Both the position numbers and the translations under genes were made by a program. A DNA stretch of 64,000 nucleotides from RUG369 sp050949645. GTDB lineage: Bacteria; Planctomycetota; Planctomycetia; Pirellulales; Thermoguttaceae. The notes beneath the pieces are model-generated. The model worked only from the letters and a program-made list of their open reading frames with translations. It searched no databases and was not told the origin of the DNA. The stretch is from NCBI GenBank assembly GCA_050949645.1, contig JBMNGC010000001.1:1426001-1490000 (forward strand). Direction: 5' to 3'. Positions within the stretch are counted from its first letter, which is position 1. Each line of letters opens with the position of its first letter. Shown here one piece after another: positions 45,749-54,518 of this stretch.

Positions 45749-48172
45749 ATGTCGAAATCCGTACAAACAGGTCCTACAGCTTCCTTTTTGGCGCCTCTCG
45801 CGCCGAAAACTTGTCTCTTTGCCTTGTCGACAATCATTTTGACACTAACGGTCGTTGCGTCAGGCGCTGAGTACGCCGCTCTCGTACCAGACGCCCCCGG
45901 TCGGCTGCCACGACAAATTGACGATCGTCCGGTTCTCCCCGACTTCGGATGCTTCTGGAGCTTTTCCCTCGAGGGAGACGACTACAAAAAACAAATCGAT
46001 GCGATCGCTCCGACCAACGCGTTTGACGTCCTTGGCGTCACGTTGCGTAATCTGAGCTTCTTCGACAATAACGAAAAAGCGGTCGCTGTTACCAGGGAAG
46101 CGGTCGAATACGCAAAAGAGAAGTACGGAATCGCCACGCTTCTCGACCTTGATCTTCGAATTGCTCGCTATGATTTTGAAAAAAAGCGTCCGGAACTCGC
46201 CCAGGAACGTCTCTTTTTCCAAAAGGCGGAAACTTCCGGAGACGCGCAACAGCTCGTCTTTAGTTTTGAAACGCCTGTCCTGACAGATCATTACGCCGGT
46301 TCCCGACCCTATTACGTTCGCGGCGGACGAGTGGTCAAAGCTTGGGCATACCGCGTCAACGACGCTGGCGAGATTGAACCGACTTCCATTCAAGACGTCG
46401 CGTCGCTCGCAAACTGGAATCGCGAGCAGTTTGTCGTCGAAAATAAACCGGGCTACGAGGTCGATTCTACCCTTCACAATAAGCTCGAAGTTTCCTTTGA
46501 CAAGAGCAAACTCCCTGAAGGTATTTCAGGCGTGACCGTGGCCGCCGCGTTTCGATATTCCTATCCTGATCTCTTTGCCGACGAAACCTTTGAACTGGAA
46601 AAGCGCCTCTTCGAGCTTTATCGCGACGTTCCGACGCTCGGCGGCTATAAAGACGAATGGGGATTCCCGCCGAACTTTGACCGCAACGACGCGCTCAACG
46701 ATTTCTGGTACTCTGACCGTATGGCCCAGGCTTACGCCGCAAGATTTGACGGTCGCAGCCTCGTCGACGACCTCTTTCTTGCGTATCAACCCCAATCGGG
46801 CAAGGCGAAGGAGCGCGTCGACTCCGTTGACCGTTTCAGGAGGCTCTGCGCCGACCGCGTTGTCGAACACGAATATCAAAGTTATAGGCTCAACAAAGAA
46901 ATCTGGGGGCCCGACGCCTTTGTCGGAGTGCACTGCACCTGGTTTCCGTGGCCCAATACTATAGAGATGCGCAAAAACGGAATCATGTGGTGGAAGGCGA
47001 CGCGCGATATCGCTCAAACGGACGAATACACCCCCTTCTGCGTTCGTAATTCGCTCGCCAAAGGCTGCGGTTCACTCTGGCTCAATATGTTTTATGCAAG
47101 ACAAACCCCGGCCTACGTTACAGAACACTGGACCGCGGCCTCTTCCGGCGGTCGCGTCCATATTCACTCAATCTATCCTCGCGACGAAAACTCGCCGAAG
47201 AATGAAATCGATCCGAGAATTCTCCCGATCGTTGGCGACGCTGGGGTCAATCGCATTCGCGAAAAAATCCGAATGTTGAATCTCGTCTCCAATTCGCCGG
47301 TTGATTCGCCAATCGCAGTCGTTTTCGGCCGTCTGGGAGCCGCTAATCCTCTTCGACCGGAATATCGCGCAATCGGCGTCGAGCTGTGCGATCTTATCTC
47401 GACAAAGGGATACCCTGCCGACCTGATCCCCGTTGACGAAATCTTTACGAAAGGTCCCGACGGCGCTCCGCGCTGGAGCGTCAAGGACAACCGTTTGGCT
47501 TATGGGGACCAAAAGTACGACGCGATCCTCCTCTACGGAGAAAATGAAGTCGAAATGGACGCCTGGGACGCGCTCAGAGCGCTTGGCGACGGCGCTCCCA
47601 ACTGCAAAACCCAGTTGATCTACGTTCCAGCGTCCGCAACGCAGGAAGAAAAGGAAGGTCTCGCAACTCTTGCGATAGAAATCGCAGAAGCGTTGGGCGC
47701 CGTCAAGCAAACGCCGTGGTTACCAGACGAGAGCGCCTTCAGTACTTCGGAAGAAGTTTCCGTCCGTCCGCCACGAACCGCCCTCTCGCGTTATATCGAC
47801 GGGACGATCCTGTGGATCGCCGCAACCGAAAGCGATTTTGGCGACCAGATCCTGCTCAATGACAAAACAATCGCGCTCAACGATCGGAAGAATTTTGCCA
47901 AAATCTCCGTCGACGCGAATGGCGTCTTCGCCATTCGTTTCGACGCTCAAGGGCAACTTGACGCCGTCGTCGCCGCTGAAGTAAAATCCCTCAATGTCGG
48001 CGAGCTCTCCCTTACGTTATCAGAGGAAGAGATCGGCGACGATCCGATCGACGTCGCTATCTGGCGCGACTCCTCGGGAGCTTGGCGCGGCGTCTTCCAA
48101 CGCAAAAATAACGAGCTTCCGGAAACGCTACAAAAACTCGTTCCTGTCTGGAATTACCTAAAGAAAGTTTGA
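45749..48172 (+). CDS. Large exported glycoside-hydrolase-like protein
   Basis: 807 residues. An N-terminal segment (CLFALSTIILTLTVVASGAEYA) is a signal peptide. The central part (residues 60-440) has TIM-barrel-like alternation with aromatic-rich motifs: FDVLGVTLRNLSFFDN, LGGYKDEWGFPPNFDRNDALNDFWYSD, GVHCTWFPWPNT and GVTVAAAFRYSYPDL. A Rossmann-like domain resembling the trimerisation/amidotransferase-like part of GH42-type enzymes follows (DSPIAVVFGRLGAANPLRPEYRAIGVEL, YDAILLYGENEVEMDAWDALR). Specific GH family not assigned. Its 3' end is duplicated, in fragments, twice further downstream between the CE15 genes. First gene of the glycan island. Confidence 0.72.
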   Translation: MSKSVQTGPTASFLAPLAPKTCLFALSTIILTLTVVASGAEYAALVPDAPGRLPRQIDDRPVLPDFGCFWSFSLEGDDYKKQIDAIAPTNAFDVLGVTLRNLSFFDNNEKAVAVTREAVEYAKEKYGIATLLDLDLRIARYDFEKKRPELAQERLFFQKAETSGDAQQLVFSFETPVLTDHYAGSRPYYVRGGRVVKAWAYRVNDAGEIEPTSIQDVASLANWNREQFVVENKPGYEVDSTLHNKLEVSFDKSKLPEGISGVTVAAAFRYSYPDLFADETFELEKRLFELYRDVPTLGGYKDEWGFPPNFDRNDALNDFWYSDRMAQAYAARFDGRSLVDDLFLAYQPQSGKAKERVDSVDRFRRLCADRVVEHEYQSYRLNKEIWGPDAFVGVHCTWFPWPNTIEMRKNGIMWWKATRDIAQTDEYTPFCVRNSLAKGCGSLWLNMFYARQTPAYVTEHWTAASSGGRVHIHSIYPRDENSPKNEIDPRILPIVGDAGVNRIREKIRMLNLVSNSPVDSPIAVVFGRLGAANPLRPEYRAIGVELCDLISTKGYPADLIPVDEIFTKGPDGAPRWSVKDNRLAYGDQKYDAILLYGENEVEMDAWDALRALGDGAPNCKTQLIYVPASATQEEKEGLATLAIEIAEALGAVKQTPWLPDESAFSTSEEVSVRPPRTALSRYIDGTILWIAATESDFGDQILLNDKTIALNDRKNFAKISVDANGVFAIRFDAQGQLDAVVAAEVKSLNVGELSLTLSEEEIGDDPIDVAIWRDSSGAWRGVFQRKNNELPETLQKLVPVWNYLKKV

Positions 48173-48240
48173 ACTTTTCTTTGGCGCTTGAACCGTCGCC
48201 TTCAAAGACGCCTTAATTTAATACTTATAGGGGGATGATG

Positions 48241-49551
48241 ATGACGCTTAAATCCACATTTGCCACCCTTGGGGCGCTTCTCTTCACTGCGACTCTTTTT
48301 CTCAACGCCTCGACGGCGTCCGCACAGGAACCTGCGCCACGTAACCATGACGAAGCTCTCGTCCCGCAATACGTCTTGCCGGATCCTCTTGTCGCCGAAG
48401 ACGGAACGAAAATTGAAACTCCTGAACAATGGCGAGAAATTCGCCGGCCTGAAATTCTCAAACTATTTAAAGAACATATGTTCGGGCAATTTCCCGAAGC
48501 AGATCTGACGAAAGTCAAGTTCGAGGAAACCATTTCCGTTCCGGATGCGCTCGACGGCAAAGCGACAAGAAAAGAGATCAAAATCTTCTTCGATTACCCC
48601 AACGAGCAGCCGCAGGCGACCGTTCTCCTTTATATTCCGAACGAACGCACGGGGAAAGCGCCTGTCTTTGTCATGCCGAACTTCCAAGGTATTCAAACGA
48701 CAACCGACGACCCCGGAGTCAGCGCGTACCGCGTCGAGAACAGCCCTCAAAATCTAGATAAGACTCCCGAAGAAATACGGGGCGTCGCCAAATCGCGATG
48801 GCCCTTCGAGATGATCGTCAGTCGCGGTTACGCTATCGCGACCGTCTATTACGAAGAGATCGAACCTGACGGATGGCGCGTCGACCCGTTCTCTACAATC
48901 TTCAAGCAGGGCGTTCATCCGCTCTTTACGAACTTTGATCCGAACGCCGACGACTATCCCGCGACAATCGGCGCCTGGGCGTGGGGAATCTCGCGCGTCC
49001 TGGATATGCTCGAAACCGTCCCTGAAATCGATACGACAAAAGCGATTATCGCCGGTCACTCTCGACTCGGCAAGACGGCGTTGTGGTGCGGCGCTAACGA
49101 TGAACGTTTCGCCGCCGTGATCTCTAATAACTCAGGGAGCTGCGGCGCCGCGCTTTCACGTCGTCAATTCGGAGAACGCATCGACGTCACCAACTATGCC
49201 CGACTCCACTGGTTGACGCAGAAGTTTCATGAATATAACGACAAGGTTGACGAGCTGCCGATCGATCAGCACGAGCTCATCGCGCTCATCGCACCGCGTC
49301 CTGTCTACGTCGCGAGCGCGACTGAGGATCTCGGCGCCGACCCCAAAGGCGAATTCCTGGCCGCGCTCCACGCTGATCCCGTCTATCGACTCCTCGGAAC
49401 CGACGGTATCGGAGACGTCACGGAACAACCTGAGCCCGATACCCCCGTCGGCGCAACGATTCGCTACCACGTTCGAACGGGTAAACACGACGTTACCGAC
49501 TACGATTGGGAGCAATATTTGAACTTCGCCGACGCGGTCTTCAATAAATAA
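48241..49551 (+). CDS. CE15 glucuronoyl-esterase-like protein, copy 1
   Basis: About 436 residues. Signal peptide TFATLGALLFTATLFLNASTASAQ. An alpha/beta-hydrolase of carbohydrate esterase family 15 type: nucleophile elbow GHSRLGKTALWCGANDERF (Ser of GHSRLGK), then NNSGSCGAALSRRQFGE, LIALIAPRPVYVASATED (acid region) and the His in YHVRTGKHDVTDYDWE. Family members cleave esters between lignin and 4-O-methyl-glucuronic acid on xylan; relatives can act on other glucuronic esters. ATG 48241 is preferred (AGGGGG 6 nt upstream; it corresponds to the conserved MTLK start of copy 2). Carries the segment GWRVDPFSTIF absent from copy 2. Confidence 0.85.
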   Translation: MTLKSTFATLGALLFTATLFLNASTASAQEPAPRNHDEALVPQYVLPDPLVAEDGTKIETPEQWREIRRPEILKLFKEHMFGQFPEADLTKVKFEETISVPDALDGKATRKEIKIFFDYPNEQPQATVLLYIPNERTGKAPVFVMPNFQGIQTTTDDPGVSAYRVENSPQNLDKTPEEIRGVAKSRWPFEMIVSRGYAIATVYYEEIEPDGWRVDPFSTIFKQGVHPLFTNFDPNADDYPATIGAWAWGISRVLDMLETVPEIDTTKAIIAGHSRLGKTALWCGANDERFAAVISNNSGSCGAALSRRQFGERIDVTNYARLHWLTQKFHEYNDKVDELPIDQHELIALIAPRPVYVASATEDLGADPKGEFLAALHADPVYRLLGTDGIGDVTEQPEPDTPVGATIRYHVRTGKHDVTDYDWEQYLNFADAVFNK

Positions 49552-49576
49552 TTCGACCTCCGTCCCATTTCTGTAA

Positions 49577-49690
49577 CCCTTGAACTAATAAGGACATGAA
49601 AAAAATCCTGGCGTTTCTGAAAGTAATAAGAGGTCCTCATCCCCCGGGCCTTTCTTGTTGCTCTTCCTGAGCGCCATGTTGGTTCAAGGC
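49577..49690 (+). pseudogene. Fragment of the 5' end of the downstream GT39 gene (joint 1)
   Basis: After copy 1 the sequence CCTTGAACTAATAAGGAC, then a decayed stretch and GCCATGTTGGTTCAAGGC, match the ribosome site, start region and codons for LLFLMAMLVRG of the gene at 52707. In one frame it still reads LLFLSAMLVQG. It stops abruptly where the GH-like fragment begins. Confidence 0.8.
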
Positions 49691-49783
49691 AGAGAACGAG
49701 CTTTCGGAAACATTCCGAAAACTCGTTCCTGTCTGGAATTACCTCCAGAAAGTTTGATTTCTTTGGCGCCTTGGACCGTCGCC
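49691..49783 (+). pseudogene. Fragment of the 3' end of the upstream GH-like gene (joint 1)
   Basis: 49695-49757 encodes NELSETFRKLVPVWNYLQKV plus stop, against NELPETLQKLVPVWNYLKKV plus stop at the end of the 807-aa gene. The similarity continues 25 bp into the 3' flank (CTTTGGCGC...ACCGTCGCC). A clear duplicate of 48110-48200. Confidence 0.9.
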
Positions 49784-49837
49784 CTTCGGCTCGTCTTCCA
49801 AGGCGCCCTGGTTTACGTTTGTACAGGAATAATGATC

Positions 49838-51130
49838 ATGACGCTTAAACCCATACTCACCTCCCTTTGTTCGCTTCTCTTAATTGCGATTCTTTTTTTC
49901 AACGCCTCGACGCCGTCTGCTCAAGAAATTGCGGAGCCCAATTACGACGAAGCCCTCGTTCCACAGTTTGAATTACCGGACCCTCTCGTCGCTGAAGACG
50001 GAACCAAAATTGAAACGCCCGAACAGTGGCGTGAAATTCGTCGTCCTGAAATTCTGAAACTCTTTAAAGAGCATATGTTCGGCCAATTTCCCGAAGCCGA
50101 CCTGACGAAAGTCAAGTTTGAAGAAACCATTTCCGTTCCGGACGCGCTCGACGGGAAAGCGACTAGAAAAGAAATCAAGATCTTCTTCGATTCCCCCAAC
50201 GAGTTGCCGCAGGCGACCGTTCTTCTCTATATTCCAAACGAACGCGAGGGAAAAGCGCCTGTCTTTGTCATGCCAAACTTCCAGGGCATTCAAACAACGA
50301 CCGACGATCCTGGAGTCAGCGCCTACCTGGTTGAGAACAAAGCTCGTAATCAGAGTATCGATCCGGAAGAATTGCGCGGTCGCGCTAAGTCGCGTTGGCC
50401 CTTCGAGATGATCGTCAGTCGCGGTTACGCTATCGCGACCGTCTTTTACGAAGAGATCGAGCCTGACGCGCATCGCGATTTCAAGGAGGGCGTTCATCCG
50501 CTCTTTACGAACTTTGATCCGAACGCCGACGACTATCCCGCGACAATCGGCGCCTGGGCGTGGGGAATCTCGCGCGTCCTGGATATGCTCGAAACCGTCC
50601 CTGAAATCGATACGTCGAAAGCGATTATCGCCGGTCATTCTCGACTCGGTAAGACGTCGTTGTGGTGCGGCGCCAATGATGAACGTTTCGCCGCCGTGAT
50701 CTCCAACGATTCAGGTTGCGGTGGCGCCGCGCTGTCGCGTCGTCAATTTGGAGAACGCGTCGACAGGATCAACTCCTCCTTCCCGCACTGGTTCACCAAA
50801 AAGTTTCACGAATATGGCGACAAGGTCAACGAGCTGCCGATCGACCAGCACGAGCTCATCGCGCTCATCGCACCGCGGCCCGTCTATATTGCTAGTGCAA
50901 CCGAGGACCTCTGGGCCGACCCTAAGGGCGAATTTCTTTCAGGGCTCTATGCCGACCCCGTCTACCGCCTCCTCGGAACAGACGGTATCGGCGACGTCAC
51001 GGAGCAACCTGAGCCCGATACTCCCGTAGGCGCAACAATTCGCTACCACGTCCGAACGGGCAAACACGACGTTTCCGATTACGACTGGGAGCAGTATTTG
51101 AACTTCGCCGACGCGATCTTCAGCAAGTAA
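49838..51130 (+). CDS. CE15 glucuronoyl-esterase-like protein, copy 2
   Basis: About 430 residues. Signal peptide LTSLCSLLLIAILFFNASTPSAQ. Same catalytic features as copy 1: GHSRLGKTSLWCGANDERF, NDSGCGGAALSRRQFGE, IALIAPRPVYIASATEDLWADP, and YHVRTGKHDVSDYDWE. It lacks the short insertion between DAHRDF and KEGVHPLF present in copies 1 and 3. ATG 49838 (or 49832) follows AGGA; the frame is open back to 49655, but that upstream part is the fossil of duplicated flanking genes and is not the real start. Closer to copy 3 at its mature N-terminus (NYDEALVPQFELPDPL). Confidence 0.85.
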   Translation: MTLKPILTSLCSLLLIAILFFNASTPSAQEIAEPNYDEALVPQFELPDPLVAEDGTKIETPEQWREIRRPEILKLFKEHMFGQFPEADLTKVKFEETISVPDALDGKATRKEIKIFFDSPNELPQATVLLYIPNEREGKAPVFVMPNFQGIQTTTDDPGVSAYLVENKARNQSIDPEELRGRAKSRWPFEMIVSRGYAIATVFYEEIEPDAHRDFKEGVHPLFTNFDPNADDYPATIGAWAWGISRVLDMLETVPEIDTSKAIIAGHSRLGKTSLWCGANDERFAAVISNDSGCGGAALSRRQFGERVDRINSSFPHWFTKKFHEYGDKVNELPIDQHELIALIAPRPVYIASATEDLWADPKGEFLSGLYADPVYRLLGTDGIGDVTEQPEPDTPVGATIRYHVRTGKHDVSDYDWEQYLNFADAIFSK

Positions 51131-51153
51131 CTCCACCTCCGTTCTATTCAGCA

Positions 51154-51260
51154 AGCCTTGAACCAACAAGGCCGCAAAATAAATTGTTGCGTTGCTAAAA
51201 GTAATAAGAAGACGCCTGTTCCAGGCTTTTCGCGAGCGCCATGTTGGTTCAAGGCGTCGC
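51154..51260 (+). pseudogene. Fragment of the 5' end of the GT39 gene (joint 2)
   Basis: GCCTTGAACCAACAAGGCCGCAAAATAAA at 51154 onward matches the leader of the gene at 52707 closely, and GCCATGTTGGTTCAAGGCGTCG at 51237 matches its codons for AMLVRGV, with the middle decayed. Then it switches into a GH-like fragment. Confidence 0.8.
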
Positions 51261-51264
51261 GATT

Positions 51265-51318
51265 GAACGCGACTCCTCAGACGAGTGGCGCGGCGTCTTT
51301 CACCGCGCCTCTTATTAA
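51265..51318 (+). pseudogene. Fragment of the 3' part of the GH-like gene (joint 2)
   Basis: Reads ERDSSDEWRGVFHRASY plus stop, against WRDSSGAWRGVFQRKNN at 48063-48112 of the 807-aa gene. It derives from a slightly more upstream piece than joint 1, so the two duplication breakpoints differ. Confidence 0.8.
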
Positions 51319-51327
51319 CGATTTTAC

Positions 51328-52653
51328 ATGCGTGTCATGACGACATTTATACCCTTATACGGAACTGTTTGCTTACTCCTCTTCGCCGCCCTTCTTTCTC
51401 TCAGCGCTTCAACGGAGCCTGCGGAACCTAATTATGACGAGGCTCTTGTTCCGCAGTTTGAATTGCCCGATCCTCTTATCGCAGAAGACGGCGCCAAGAT
51501 TGAAACCCCCGAAGAGTGGCGTGAAATTCGTCGTCCTGAAATTCTCAAACTCTTTAAAGAGCATATGTTCGGGCAATTTCCCGAAGCCAACCTGTCGAAC
51601 GTCAGGTTCGAAGAAATCATTTCCGTACCAGACGCGCTCGACGGCAAAGCTACCAGGAAAGAGATCAAAATCTTTTTTGATTCCCCCAATGATGAACCGC
51701 AGGCGACCGTTCTCCTCTACGTTCCAAACGAACGGGAGGGAAAAGCGCCTGTCTTTGTCATGCCGAATTTCTACGGCGTCCAAACAACAACCGACGATCC
51801 TGGCGTCAGCGCATACCGCATTGAGAACAGTACGCATCTTCCGGATAAGACCCCGGAAGAAACGCGCGGTTTCGTCAAGTCGCGTTGGCCCTTCGATATG
51901 ATCATAAGTCGAGGTTACGCTGTCGCGACTGTCTGTTACGAAGAGATCGAACCGGACGCGTATCGCGACGTCACGCATGACGTCGACCCGTTCCTTACTA
52001 TCTTCAGGCAAGGGGTTCATCCGCTCTTTACGAACTTTGATCCGAACGCCGACGACTACCCCGCGACGATCGGCGCTTGGGCGTGGGGACTCTCGCGCGT
52101 CCTGGATATGCTCGAAACCGTCCCTGAAATCGACGCGACAAAGGCGATTATCGCCGGTCATTCTCGACTCGGTAAGACGGCGTTGTGGTGCGGCGCTAAC
52201 GACGAGCGTTTCGCCGCCGTGATCTCTAACAATTCTGGATGCGGTGGCTCCGCGCTTTCGCGTCGTCAATTCGGAGAGTGCATCGACCTCCTCAACTACG
52301 TTCGTCCGCACTGGTTTACCAAAAAGTTCCATGAGTACAACGATAAGGTCAACGAGCTGCCGATCGACGAACACGAGCTTATCGCGCTCATCGCTCCGAG
52401 GCCTGTCTACATTGCGAGCGCGACCGAGGACCTTCCGGCCGACCCCAAAGGCGAATTCCTGGCCGCGTTCTATGCCGATCCCGTCTACCGCCTCCTCGGA
52501 ACCGACGGTTTCGGTGACGTTACGGAGCAACCTGGCCCCGATACTCCGGTCGGAGCGACGATTCGCTACCACCTACGAACTGGAAAACACGACGTTACCG
52601 ACTACGATTGGGAACAGTATTTAAACTTCGCCGACTCGATCTTCAACAAATAA
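51328..52653 (+). CDS. CE15 glucuronoyl-esterase-like protein, copy 3
   Basis: 441 residues. Signal peptide TVCLLLFAALLSLSAST. Same catalytic motifs (GHSRLGKTALWCGANDERF; NNSGCGGSALSRRQFGE; IALIAPRPVYIASATEDLPADP; YHLRTGKHDVTDYDWE). It keeps an extended segment DVTHDVDPFLTIFRQGVHPLF. ATG 51328 has no strong ribosome site because its leader is a duplication joint; ATG 51337 is an alternative. It is followed at 54 bp by the intact GT39 gene, the ancestral downstream neighbour. Confidence 0.85.
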   Translation: MRVMTTFIPLYGTVCLLLFAALLSLSASTEPAEPNYDEALVPQFELPDPLIAEDGAKIETPEEWREIRRPEILKLFKEHMFGQFPEANLSNVRFEEIISVPDALDGKATRKEIKIFFDSPNDEPQATVLLYVPNEREGKAPVFVMPNFYGVQTTTDDPGVSAYRIENSTHLPDKTPEETRGFVKSRWPFDMIISRGYAVATVCYEEIEPDAYRDVTHDVDPFLTIFRQGVHPLFTNFDPNADDYPATIGAWAWGLSRVLDMLETVPEIDATKAIIAGHSRLGKTALWCGANDERFAAVISNNSGCGGSALSRRQFGECIDLLNYVRPHWFTKKFHEYNDKVNELPIDEHELIALIAPRPVYIASATEDLPADPKGEFLAAFYADPVYRLLGTDGFGDVTEQPGPDTPVGATIRYHLRTGKHDVTDYDWEQYLNFADSIFNK

Positions 52654-52706
52654 TTTCGACCTCCGCTTATTTCAGCCAGCCTTGAACCAATAAGGACGCA
52701 AAATAA

Positions 52707-54296
52707 ATGTCACGTTCTCCTGAAGGTAAAAAAGAAAACTCTTTCTCTAACCCCCTCTTTTTGCTCTTCTTGATGGCCATGTTGGTTCGAGGCGTCGTGC
52801 TTTTCGCCTCTCTAGATTCCTTTAACGCCGATCCGGACGCCTATTTGAAGCTGGCTGAAAACTGGTATTCCTACGGCGTTTTCGGCGAACGCAACACGGC
52901 GACGGCGTTTCGTCCCCCTCTCTATCCAGCGACGCTCAAAGGACTTGTCTCGCTCCGTGAGCGTTCGGAACGTCCGACAATCGGACGCACAGGGATAAAC
53001 GAACAACAATTTGGTCCAAGACGCTCTGAAAGCGCCAACCGGATCGCTGATTTTTTCAACGATAACGTCGCGCTCTCGCGCAATGCGTCGATCGCGCTGT
53101 TGCATTGGATTTTAGGCGTTGCGACGGCGCTCTTTGTCTGGCTCTACGCAAGACGCGTTGGACTCTCGCCTGGCCTTGCGTTCTTTGCTGGACTTCTCGT
53201 CGTGATCGATCCGATTCTACTCCACCAGTCTCGACTCGTCATGACGGAAACTTTCGCCGCGTTCTTTGCCGCGCTCCTATTAATCTCAACTGTAGTATGC
53301 GTCGGTAAACGAACCAGCAGAAGTTCGTTTATTCGATACACGCTTGTCGGCGCGCTCTATGGACTCGCGGCGCTCTGTCGGCCCGCGTTTTATCTCTTCA
53401 TGGGGCTCGCCTTCGTCAACCTTTTCATGATTGAAATCGCCGCGTTTGCCAAAAGAGTTCGTGAACGAAAATCGCTCGCTCAACCGCGCGGCGGAGACGC
53501 CTCTACTCTTTACGGCGGATTTTTCAGGCTCCTTTGCTTCCTCGTCGGGTGCGCGCTGGTTGTTGGCCCGTGGGGAATAAGGAACAACAAAGAATTCGGG
53601 AAACCGATTCTAGCAACCACTCACGGCGGCTATACCCTCTATCTTGCGAACAATCCCGAGCTGTACCAATTCTACCAGACGTCTCCTCCCTTCAGCCTGT
53701 GGGACCCCGAGGAATTCCATTCGAGAAGCGGTAGGGATTACAACGAAGCGGTTGCGCAAACCGACGTTCGTAGGGGCTCAAAAGAAGAAGAACTCTTTAA
53801 GAACGATTGGTATCGCAAGGAGGCGATTGAAACCATCCGTTCGAACAAGGAGACGTTCCTCTACTCCTGCGCTGTCAGAGTCGGAGAATTCTGGCGCTTC
53901 CTCCCCAACGACGTCAGACCAGACGTCGAATCTCAAGGGCGCGTTAAAAAATCGATCGCAGGCGTCTCCACTGAAAAATTATATGACCGCGGCCGGCACG
54001 CAGTCGCCATATTCTATCTCCACGAGTTTGGCTTCGCGCTTCTTGGGTGCCTGGCGCTGTGCGGCCGACGTCGAAAGACCGAGGACGATGCTTCGAAGAC
54101 TAGCAGCTTCTTTGAATCCCCGCTCCTCTGGGGCTTCATACTCATAATCTCTGTTCAGATTCCCCATCTATTCTTTTGGACAAATATGAGGATGCGAGCG
54201 CCCGTCGAAGTCTTTCTTCCTATCCTCGCAATGTTAGGTTTAGGAATGTTTCGCTATATTCGCTCTTGTAAAAAAACGGCAAAATCGTCAAAATGA
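52707..54296 (+). CDS. GT39-type membrane glycosyltransferase (PMT/ArnT-like)
   Basis: 529 residues. About ten to twelve TM helices. The first loop carries the family acid motif DADPDAYLKLAENWYSYG-like (FNADPDAYLKLAENWY), followed by FRPPLYPATLKGL, and HQSRLVMTETFAAFFAALLLI is typical of the lipid-phosphate-sugar-dependent PMT/ArnT superfamily. It likely moves a sugar from a polyprenyl-phosphate donor to a periplasmic acceptor; the acceptor is unknown. AATAAGGAC lies 12 nt before ATG. Its 5' end is copied as fragments at 49577 and 51154, which fixes this gene as the original neighbour of the CE15 gene. Confidence 0.85.
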   Translation: MSRSPEGKKENSFSNPLFLLFLMAMLVRGVVLFASLDSFNADPDAYLKLAENWYSYGVFGERNTATAFRPPLYPATLKGLVSLRERSERPTIGRTGINEQQFGPRRSESANRIADFFNDNVALSRNASIALLHWILGVATALFVWLYARRVGLSPGLAFFAGLLVVIDPILLHQSRLVMTETFAAFFAALLLISTVVCVGKRTSRSSFIRYTLVGALYGLAALCRPAFYLFMGLAFVNLFMIEIAAFAKRVRERKSLAQPRGGDASTLYGGFFRLLCFLVGCALVVGPWGIRNNKEFGKPILATTHGGYTLYLANNPELYQFYQTSPPFSLWDPEEFHSRSGRDYNEAVAQTDVRRGSKEEELFKNDWYRKEAIETIRSNKETFLYSCAVRVGEFWRFLPNDVRPDVESQGRVKKSIAGVSTEKLYDRGRHAVAIFYLHEFGFALLGCLALCGRRRKTEDDASKTSSFFESPLLWGFILIISVQIPHLFFWTNMRMRAPVEVFLPILAMLGLGMFRYIRSCKKTAKSSK

Positions 54297-54518
54297 ACAC
54301 TCCCCGGAGTCAAAATACACATTTTTACGTAAATTACCTAAACTAAGCTTCATAACTGCTGACAAAAAAAGGAAAGATAATATAATAGGGGAGAATGCGT
54401 TGAGGTCTTAAGTTACCTCGTCGCCTTCCCCTCCGAGGCCCCTGGTATGTGCCAAGCGCTGGCTTTTGCTACGGATGCTTATAGACCTTTATGCTCGCTT
54501 AATACGGCGGTCGTTGAG
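54297..54518. other. Promoter region of the exported beta-sandwich gene
   Basis: Holds the consensus-like promoter at 54359 and a leader of about 130 nt. No separate gene seen. Confidence 0.5.
54359..54386 (+). promoter_or_regulatory. sigma70-like promoter
   Basis: CTGACA, 16-bp spacer, perfect TATAAT. Drives the exported-protein gene at 54519 and possibly the ccsA/hemX-like and hemA genes beyond. Confidence 0.6.

Larger units (their letters stand above)
48235..52653 (+). repeat. Tandem array of three CE15 genes (duplicated unit)
   Basis: Three consecutive genes (48241, 49838, 51328) encode near-identical proteins, with long identical DNA runs such as the segments encoding HPLFTNFDPNADDYPATIG and AGHSRLGKT. 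The spacers repeat fragments of the flanking genes (see the four fragments below), showing unequal tandem duplication of a unit of about 1.5 kb. Confidence 0.92.

Noticed and set aside
49655..49837. N-terminal extension of the CE15 copy 2 frame
   Set aside because: This stretch is the duplication fossil; the signal peptide starts at 49832/49838 and the extension lacks any other support.
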